Source: CAZWMK01 sp964635065
Lineage (GTDB): Bacteria; Pseudomonadota; Alphaproteobacteria; Sphingomonadales; Sphingomonadaceae
Direction of reading: 5' to 3'
DNA: 10,480 bases
Assembly: GCA_964635065.1 (NCBI GenBank)
Contig: CAZWMK010000082.1
Location: forward strand, 1-10,480
Shown here one piece after another: positions 1 to 5,049 of this stretch. Below the pieces are notes generated by a model, which saw only the letters and a list, made by a program, of their open reading frames with translations, was not told where the DNA came from and ran no database searches. The position numbers and the translations under genes are program-made. Position 1 is the first letter of the stretch. Every line of letters starts with the position of its first letter.

Positions 1-1244
1 TCGACCAACTTAGCCGCCATCCGAAGGCGATGGGCGTGGCAAGCGCGATGCTGGGCGTCATGAGCCTTATGCCGGGCATGCCGTTCCTGCCTTTTGCCGC
101 ACTCGCGGGCCTCACTGGCTGGGGTGCCCACGCCCTGTCCCGGCGCGCTGCGACCCTTGCTGCAAAGACCGCCGCCGATGCCGCAACAGAAACGGCAAGC
201 GGACCTGCCGAAGAACCGATCGGCAATGTGCTGGCCATGGACCAGATCCGTATCGAACTGGGCTATGCGCTGCTCGGGCTCGTGAACGATCCATCGGCTG
301 ACAACAAGCTGACTGACCAGATCCGCGCGCTGCGCCGACAGCTCGCCGCCGACTTCGGATTCGTCATGCCCTCGGTGCGCATCCTCGATAATCTCGCGCT
401 CGGTCCGAACGATTATCTGCTGTTCATCAAGGAAACGGAAGTGGCGCGCGGCGAACTCCGCGCCGACAAGCTGCTCGTCATGCACCCTGCGGGCGAAGCC
501 ATTCCGCTGCCGGGCGAACCGACCCGCGAACCGGCCTTCGGCATGGACGCCATGTGGATCGACCGCGGCTTGCGCGAGGACGCCAGTCTGCGCGGCCTGA
601 CCGTGGTCGATGCCACGACGGTCATCACCACTCACCTGACAGAAGTGGTGAAGGACAATGTCGCCGATCTCCTGTCCTATGCCGAGACGCAAAAGCTGAT
701 CGACGAACTGCCGCGCGAAAGCCAGAAGCTCGTCAACGACCTCGTACCGACGCGCATGACACTCTCGACGGTGCAGCGCGTGCTCCAGAACCTGCTGTCG
801 GAAGGCGTGTCGATCCGCGATCTTGCAACGATCCTCGAAGGTCTGGCCGAAGCAAGCGCCTTCAGCAGCAATGTCGTGACGGTCACAGAACATGTCCGCG
901 CCCGGCTTGCCCGCCAGATCAGTGCCGCACACCAGCGCAACGGTGCGGTGCCGCTCGTGACCCTGTCGCCCGAATGGGAACAGCGTTTTGCCGAAAGTCT
1001 TGTCGGTCAGGGTGACGAACGGCAGCTCGCCATGCCGCCGTCACAGTTGCAGCAGTTCATCACCAGCCTGCGCGAAAGCTATGACCGCCATGCCGCCCAG
1101 GGTGAAATTCCCTGCCTGCTCACATCGCCCGTGATCCGGCCATTCGTGCGCTCGATCGTCGAACGCTTCCGCCCGGCAACCGTGGTCCTGTCGCAAAATG
1201 AAATTCACCCGCGCGTCCGTGTCCGCGCACTGGGTGCCATCTGA
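1..1244 (+). CDS. flhA: Flagellar biosynthesis protein FlhA, C-terminal part (5' truncated by window edge)
   Basis: FlhA forms the cytoplasmic-facing export gate of the flagellar type III secretion apparatus and docks chaperone-substrate complexes. The frame is open from base 3, giving 413 visible codons, roughly the last 60% of a protein usually near 700 residues. The first ~45 residues hold the end of the membrane domain, with the family-typical MSLMPGMPFLP turn between two hydrophobic segments. After an Ala/Thr-rich linker, the cytoplasmic domain begins at the IRIELGYALLGLV motif and runs to the family-typical C-terminal pattern VLSQNEIHPRVRV. The internal ATG at 30 is not the true start, because the membrane segment continues upstream of it. 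The next gene is convergent and only 21 nt away, so flhA ends its transcription unit here. No other flagellar gene is visible. I am confident of the family (FHIPEP); the non-flagellar homologue SctV is less likely. Confidence 0.93.
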   Translation, partial: DQLSRHPKAMGVASAMLGVMSLMPGMPFLPFAALAGLTGWGAHALSRRAATLAAKTAADAATETASGPAEEPIGNVLAMDQIRIELGYALLGLVNDPSADNKLTDQIRALRRQLAADFGFVMPSVRILDNLALGPNDYLLFIKETEVARGELRADKLLVMHPAGEAIPLPGEPTREPAFGMDAMWIDRGLREDASLRGLTVVDATTVITTHLTEVVKDNVADLLSYAETQKLIDELPRESQKLVNDLVPTRMTLSTVQRVLQNLLSEGVSIRDLATILEGLAEASAFSSNVVTVTEHVRARLARQISAAHQRNGAVPLVTLSPEWEQRFAESLVGQGDERQLAMPPSQLQQFITSLRESYDRHAAQGEIPCLLTSPVIRPFVRSIVERFRPATVVLSQNEIHPRVRVRALGAI

Positions 1245-1261
1245 GGCCCACACCGGACTGC

Positions 1262-1280
1262 GCGATCAGCCCATGATCGC
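1262..1280. terminator. Weak inverted repeat between convergent flhA and the lipoprotein gene
   Basis: GCGATC at 1262-1267 pairs with GATCGC at 1275-1280 around a 7-nt loop. It overlaps the stop codon of the minus-strand lipoprotein gene and lies 18 nt after the flhA stop. There is no T-run on either side and the stem is only 6 bp, so any role as a shared terminator is weakly supported. Confidence 0.25.
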
Positions 1281-1580
1281 ACACCCCAAGCCCGCGCGCG
1301 CAAAGATGGTGATCAACTCGGCATTGCCATCATTGGCCAAAAGGCGGCTCAAATCGCGGATCGTCATGTCGCCCATCCGCTTTTCAGTCATGCCCGCAAG
1401 CCGCGCCAGGGTCTTGATCTGGCTTCCGCTCAGGCGATCCGCCACCTGATCGGCCATGCAGGCCGCCTGCTGACGCTCGAAACCAAGGTCGATCAGGTTG
1501 GTCCTGATCCGGCTTTCAGGCGTCGCACAGGCTGCCAGCGCCAACAGCGACAGGATCGAAGGAAGAAATTGTCTTTTCAT
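1266..1580 (-). CDS. Small putative lipoprotein, conserved hypothetical (sphingomonad type)
   Basis: The product is 104 residues from the ATG at 1580. It starts with a classic lipoprotein signal: positively charged MKR, a hydrophobic stretch, then the lipobox LAAC with the acceptor Cys at 18. Residue +2 after the Cys is Ala, not Asp, which by the usual Lol rule suggests sorting to the outer membrane. I preferred this start over the in-frame ATG seven codons upstream, which would put a charge-poor extension in front of the signal. The mature part has two further cysteines (41 and 100) that could form a disulfide, and a helical pattern RQQAACMADQVADRLSGSQI. Short Cys-containing lipoproteins with a similar CMA..V.DRLS pattern are, as far as I recall, common in sphingomonad genomes without assigned function. 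It is convergent to flhA and divergent from the acyltransferase. I assign no function. Confidence 0.72.
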   Translation of the reverse strand: MKRQFLPSILSLLALAACATPESRIRTNLIDLGFERQQAACMADQVADRLSGSQIKTLARLAGMTEKRMGDMTIRDLSRLLANDGNAELITIFARAGLGCAIMG

Positions 1581-1736
1581 GGTTATCCACCCGAAAACCA
1601 AGATGCACTGGCGTCATTATCGCCCGCCAGAATGAACGGAAGATGAGAAAATAAAAAACTGAAGTCTATGTTAAAAAAATTGTAAAAAATTTTCGATTAT
1701 CATGCCAGAACAGCAGGATCACAAGGAGGCAAGAAT
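1581..1736. other. Divergent intergenic region with a very AT-rich tract
   Basis: This 156-nt region separates the minus-strand lipoprotein gene from the plus-strand acyltransferase gene and must carry any promoters both have. Bases 1641-1700 contain only 11 G/C in 60 (18%), with A-runs at 1652-1657, 1673-1679 and 1684-1689 and a small AAAATTTT palindrome at 1686-1693. The surrounding genes are mostly 55-70% G+C. Such A-tract DNA is typical of UP-elements, bent DNA or nucleoid-protein binding sites. I see a possible plus-strand -10 (TATCAT, 1698-1703) but no convincing -35 at a normal distance, so I name no promoter. Confidence 0.6.
1723..1729 (+). promoter_or_regulatory. Strong Shine-Dalgarno that fixes the TTG start of the acyltransferase
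   Basis: AAGGAGG lies 7 nt upstream of the TTG at 1737. It is the best ribosome-binding site in the window and is ideally spaced, which supports TTG rather than a later ATG as the start codon. Confidence 0.85.
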
Positions 1737-2870
1737 TTGAGCGAGACAGCGCCCCGGAACGATGACCGGTTCCTGACCGCTCCCGTATCTGTCTATCTCG
1801 ATATCGTCCGGTTTCTTGCGGCCTTGGCAGTTGTGATCGGCCATGCCGTGCAGGATGGACTATCAGAGCAGACCTACCCGCTTGCCAGTCTCAGCCATGA
1901 GGCTGTCATTATCTTTTTCGTCTTATCGGGACTGGTGATCTCAAGCACATCAATGCGTCCCGGTCTTACTCTGCGCGATTATTTCGTGGCGCGCGCGGCG
2001 CGCATTTATCCAGTGGTAATTCCCGCCATTCTGCTTAGTTTTTGCGCTTTCGCTCTAGCCGGCTTTTTGGGTATCAACGAAAGCGGATGGGAAAGCGACC
2101 GTCACTTCACAGCCATGACGGCCATGACTTCGTTCCTGTTCCTGAACGAAAGCTGGTTTTCGACCTACAATCTACCGTGGAACAACCCCTTCTGGTCGAT
2201 CTGCTATGAAGTCTTTTACTACATCATGTTTGCGTGTCTGCTGTTCGGACGCGGCATATGGCGCTGGATCGCCTTCCTTGTCGCGGCCGCATTCGCTGGT
2301 CCCCGTATCCTGGCGCTAGCACCGATCTGGGCCATGGGCGTCTGGATCGTCAAGGATCAACGCCTGCGCGTCTCCAGCCCGACCATCGGCCTTGCACTGG
2401 TTATATCCACGTGGATCTTGATCCTGTGGTTCGACGCATCTGGACTCGATGAGTTGGTGCAAAACTGGCTGTTTGCGCATGTACCCGGTTGGTGGCGCAT
2501 GATTTCCTCTCAGAAAATGCTAACAGATCACTTGCTCGGGCTGCTTGTCATGGCCAATTTCATCGGTTTCCGCGCCTGCGGACACTGGTTCACCGGGATG
2601 ATGCAGGCCCTGAAGCGACCCGTGCAGTTTCTGGCTGGTTCCACCTTCTCGCTCTATCTGTTTCATCGACCGATGACCAAATTTCTCGCCGCGAGCGGCG
2701 TGTCGACTGGCCATGACATGCTGGCGTTCACCGGACTTCTGATGTTGATTGTCATCGCCTGCTTCCTGCTGGCAACAGGTACGGAAAAACAGCGTGACAA
2801 GGCGCGCGTGCTGATCAATGCCCTGCTTGACCTTGGCCGACAGCGTCGCATGCGGAGCACCGGACATTGA
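1737..2870 (+). CDS. Acyltransferase family 3 membrane protein
   Basis: This is a 377-residue polytopic membrane protein of the acyltransferase-3 family (PF01757), whose members transfer acetyl or other acyl groups to sugars of O-antigen, exopolysaccharide, Nod factor or membrane glycans. The N-terminal signature is visible: LDIVRFLAALAVVIGHA (residues 21-37) with the conserved catalytic-type His36. It is followed by FFVLSGLVIS (60-69), the basic YFVARAARIYP loop (82-92), FWSICYEVFYY (152-162) with Glu158, and the C-terminal STFSLYLFHRP (302-312) with His310. About ten hydrophobic segments are apparent and the length is normal. The start is TTG with a near-perfect Shine-Dalgarno. G+C in the first part of the gene is about 50-60% by hand count, clearly below flhA and the housekeeping operon, so recent acquisition is possible. 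No glycan biosynthesis genes flank it, so the acceptor is unknown. Confidence 0.87.
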   Translation: MSETAPRNDDRFLTAPVSVYLDIVRFLAALAVVIGHAVQDGLSEQTYPLASLSHEAVIIFFVLSGLVISSTSMRPGLTLRDYFVARAARIYPVVIPAILLSFCAFALAGFLGINESGWESDRHFTAMTAMTSFLFLNESWFSTYNLPWNNPFWSICYEVFYYIMFACLLFGRGIWRWIAFLVAAAFAGPRILALAPIWAMGVWIVKDQRLRVSSPTIGLALVISTWILILWFDASGLDELVQNWLFAHVPGWWRMISSQKMLTDHLLGLLVMANFIGFRACGHWFTGMMQALKRPVQFLAGSTFSLYLFHRPMTKFLAASGVSTGHDMLAFTGLLMLIVIACFLLATGTEKQRDKARVLINALLDLGRQRRMRSTGH

Positions 2871-2882
2871 TACCCCATTGAA

Positions 2883-2910
2883 GGCGATCATCGGTCAATC
2901 AATGATCGCC
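2883..2910. terminator. Candidate shared stem-loop between convergent acyltransferase and peroxiredoxin genes
   Basis: A perfect 9-bp inverted repeat, GGCGATCAT (2883-2891) and ATGATCGCC (2902-2910), has a 10-nt loop. It sits in the middle of the 50-nt gap between two convergent stop codons, the expected place for a bidirectional terminator. There is no clear T-run on either strand, so it is a hairpin with a plausible but unproven termination role. Confidence 0.5.
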
Positions 2911-2920
2911 ACCATGGACG

Positions 2921-3472
2921 TCACTTAGATGCAGGTTTGAGGCTTTTCCGCAAATTCCGCACGGCTTCAAGCGTGTTGGTGACATGTTCCTTATGGCTCA
3001 GCGCACTGTAAACATAGGCGATCCGGCCATCGGGTGCGATGACGAAGCTGGTGCGGTCCGACATGCCGGACATTAACGGCATGGCAACGTCATAGGCCTT
3101 GATCACGGTCTTGCTGGCTGAACCGACTGCGAACTTGTTGCGGCATTCCTCAACCGAAAAACGCTGAAGGGTTCCAATATCGTCGGCCGACATGCCGACG
3201 ACGGTCGCGCCGAGTTTCTCGAAGTCCGGCGTGGCTTCTGCAAAGGCGTGCGCTTCGAGCGTGCAGCCCTTGGTGAAGGCTTTGGGATAGAAATACAGCA
3301 CCACTGGCCCCTTTTTCAGGGCTTCGGACAGGGTGAAGCTGAAGGCCTTGCCGCCGAGTGCGGCCTGAGTGGTAAAATCCGGGGCCTTGGCACCGACCTT
3401 GATCGCAGCGGCAGCAGGAGACGACAGGCACGTTGTCATCGCCGCAAGGGTTGTCAGCCAGGTCCGCATCAT
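2921..3472 (-). CDS. Exported peroxiredoxin (AhpC/TSA, PrxQ/Bcp-like)
   Basis: The product is a 183-residue thiol peroxidase that would reduce H2O2 or organic peroxides. Residues 1-23 look like a Sec signal peptide (MMR start, hydrophobic core, cleavage near SSPAAAA|IKVG), so it likely acts in the periplasm. The thioredoxin-fold core carries the peroxiredoxin signature PKAFTKGC (63-70), i.e. PxxxTxxC with peroxidatic Cys70, and the conserved Arg140 in SDRTSFVIAPDGR. The Bcp-type resolving Cys five residues after the peroxidatic one is missing (His75 there); Cys110 in VEECRNKF is the only other Cys in the mature protein and may serve. The start was chosen at the first Met of the MM pair because AGGAGA lies 7 nt upstream; a longer ORF begins 14 codons earlier but lacks this support and would spoil the signal peptide. 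It lies 78 nt downstream of the FAD enzyme gene, with a strong hairpin between them. Confidence 0.88.
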   Translation of the reverse strand: MMRTWLTTLAAMTTCLSSPAAAAIKVGAKAPDFTTQAALGGKAFSFTLSEALKKGPVVLYFYPKAFTKGCTLEAHAFAEATPDFEKLGATVVGMSADDIGTLQRFSVEECRNKFAVGSASKTVIKAYDVAMPLMSGMSDRTSFVIAPDGRIAYVYSALSHKEHVTNTLEAVRNLRKSLKPASK

Positions 3473-3479
3473 CTTGCTG

Positions 3480-3485
3480 TCTCCT
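3480..3485 (-). promoter_or_regulatory. Ribosome-binding site of the peroxiredoxin gene
   Basis: Read on the minus strand this is AGGAGA, 7 nt before the ATG at 3472. It fixes the start, and it abuts the extended hairpin at 3486-3530 with no spacer. Confidence 0.75.
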
Positions 3486-3530
3486 GAATAGAAAAGCGCG
3501 GGGCAGTCTAACACGACCCCGCGCCTATTC
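3486..3530 (-). terminator. Rho-independent terminator or attenuator after the FAD oxidoreductase gene
   Basis: On the minus strand an 8-bp all-G/C perfect stem (CCCCGCGC and GCGCGGGG, plus-strand arms 3496-3503 and 3517-3524) has a 13-nt loop and is followed by TTTTC, the form of an intrinsic terminator. Beyond the T-run the flanks GAATAG (3486-3491) and CTATTC (3525-3530) also pair perfectly, giving a longer hairpin with a 4-nt bulge whose foot touches the peroxiredoxin Shine-Dalgarno. It lies 20 nt after the FAD gene stop. It should end or reduce transcription of the transporter-FAD unit before the peroxiredoxin gene. Confidence 0.75.
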
Positions 3531-3550
3531 CAGAGACATTGTGCCGCAGG

Positions 3551-5017
3551 TCAGGCGTTCTTGCCGACTGCTGCTGCATGCTTGCCGGCGACGCGACCGA
3601 AATAGGAGCCCGGCCCAAGGCTCATGCCGCTGCCATAGCCCTTGCCGCTTTGCGGAATGCTGACCGCGCAAGCGCCAACCGCATAAAGGCCGGGGATGAT
3701 ATTGCCATCGGTGTTGATGACCTGCGCCTTCGGGTTCACTTGCAGGCCGCCCAGCGTCATGAAGTAATAGTGCGACTTGTTGAAGGACACATCAAACGCC
3801 GCATAGGGGCCGTTGTTGAGCGGCTGCAGCCACTCCTTCGCCTTGTAGTAATGCGGATCGCGGCCTTCGGCGGCATGCTTGTTGTAATAATCCATCGTCG
3901 CCTGCAACGAGCCTTCAGGCAACTTCAGACCCGCTTCCATCTCGGCGACCGTTTCCCAGCCGTCGATCAGTGTATGACGGTGATATTCCAGTTCCGGATA
4001 GGCGAAGGTTTCGGAGTCGACAATCAGATAGGCCGTCTGCTTCGGTTGTTCGGCGATAAACTGCGCCGTGCGGCCATGATAGCTGTCTTCCGCCACGAAG
4101 CGCTCGCCACGGATGTTCACAAGGATGCCCTTGATCAGCTTGGCCGGCGGATAGAAGGAGGCAGTCGCCACCATGCCGTCCATTGCCTGAAGCGCACCTC
4201 CCGCCGACTGCCCAAGCAACATGCCCGCGCCGTCGTTTGACGGGATGCCCAAGGGATCGGACGTTTCGGTCAGGATCGGCAGATACTTCTTCAGAAGGTC
4301 GTAGTTCAGGTTGAAGCCGCCGGTGGCAAGGATCACGCCGTTGCGGGCGCGGATGAAGCGCAGCTTGCCATCCTGCTTGACCTGCACGCCAACAATGCGG
4401 CCTGCATCGTCCATCACCAGTGCAATCACGGCGGCGTCGTAGATGGCTGGCACACCCTCTTCGCGGCAGACCCGCAAAATCGCTTCCATCGCGGCAGACC
4501 CGGCATTTTCGCCAGCGCCTGCCACCTTGTGCCCGCGCAGTGTCGGCTTGGCGATTTCGCTGTAGGGCCACAGCTTTTCGTTGCCGGTGCTGAACAGGCA
4601 GTGCGTCGTCAGCAGATAGACGGCCTTGTCCTTGTAGACCGAACGCTCGAATGGCACGCCAAGGGATTCGAGCCAGTCGAAATGTTCGACGTTGTTGTCA
4701 CAGTAATCACGAACGATCCGGGCATCGGGGGTGCCGCAGTTCGCCATCATGAACTTGAACATTTCCTCGGGGTCGTCGTCGTAGCCGCAGGCCTTTTGCA
4801 CTGCCGTGCCACCACCCAGATAGAGAATACCCGACGACAAGGCGCTGGCACCGCCGCCGCCGCTGGCGCGTTCGATCACCAGCACGTCAGAGCCGGCACG
4901 ATGCGCCTCGATAGCGGCACAGCTTCCGGCAATCCCCTGCCCTGCAACGATGACATCGACTTCCTGCGCCCAGTCCTTGACATCGGCGGCCTTGATGACC
5001 TGCGGCACTTCGCTCAT
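3551..5017 (-). CDS. FAD-dependent oxidoreductase, 3-ketosteroid delta4-(5alpha)-dehydrogenase-like
   Basis: This 488-residue flavoprotein belongs to the FAD_binding_2 / fumarate reductase-KstD superfamily (PF00890). The N-terminal dinucleotide-binding fold is clear: VDVIVAGQGIAGSCAA (20-35, GxGxxG) and the acidic residue Glu49 ending the second strand, then the GGGGASALSSG flavin loop and the later ATGGF (231-235). The C-terminal FAD segment is PGLYAVGACAVSIP followed by GKGYGSGMSLGPG. Tyr313 (EDSYHGR) and Tyr461-x-Ser463 match, in order and spacing, the catalytic Tyr319, Tyr466 and Ser468 I recall for the approx. 490-residue Rhodococcus delta4-(5alpha)-KSTD; those enzymes introduce the 4,5 double bond into 5alpha-3-ketosteroids. 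No signal peptide or heme domain is present, so it is cytoplasmic and probably uses a separate electron acceptor. The ATG at 5017 has AGGGGGA 4 nt upstream. It follows the MHS transporter gene by 32 nt. The substrate is not proven; a related enoate or organic-acid dehydrogenase (compare TcuA, which also pairs with an MHS transporter) remains possible. Confidence 0.8.
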   Translation of the reverse strand: MSEVPQVIKAADVKDWAQEVDVIVAGQGIAGSCAAIEAHRAGSDVLVIERASGGGGASALSSGILYLGGGTAVQKACGYDDDPEEMFKFMMANCGTPDARIVRDYCDNNVEHFDWLESLGVPFERSVYKDKAVYLLTTHCLFSTGNEKLWPYSEIAKPTLRGHKVAGAGENAGSAAMEAILRVCREEGVPAIYDAAVIALVMDDAGRIVGVQVKQDGKLRFIRARNGVILATGGFNLNYDLLKKYLPILTETSDPLGIPSNDGAGMLLGQSAGGALQAMDGMVATASFYPPAKLIKGILVNIRGERFVAEDSYHGRTAQFIAEQPKQTAYLIVDSETFAYPELEYHRHTLIDGWETVAEMEAGLKLPEGSLQATMDYYNKHAAEGRDPHYYKAKEWLQPLNNGPYAAFDVSFNKSHYYFMTLGGLQVNPKAQVINTDGNIIPGLYAVGACAVSIPQSGKGYGSGMSLGPGSYFGRVAGKHAAAVGKNA

Positions 5018-5049
5018 GCGATCCCCCTAACCATTATGTGACAAACGTC

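Noticed and set aside
3401..3472. Reading the peroxiredoxin as a lipoprotein through Cys15
   Set aside because: The residues before Cys15 (AMTT) do not form a lipobox, and a better Ala-x-Ala signal peptidase I site lies a few residues later.
3473..3514. Upstream in-frame ATG giving the peroxiredoxin a 14-residue extension
   Set aside because: It would start inside the terminator-like hairpin and bury the signal peptide, whereas the ATG at 3472 has a well-spaced Shine-Dalgarno.
3539..4240. 233-codon plus-strand frame opposite the FAD oxidoreductase
   Set aside because: It overlaps the conserved C-terminal FAD-binding region of the real gene and has no recognisable product.
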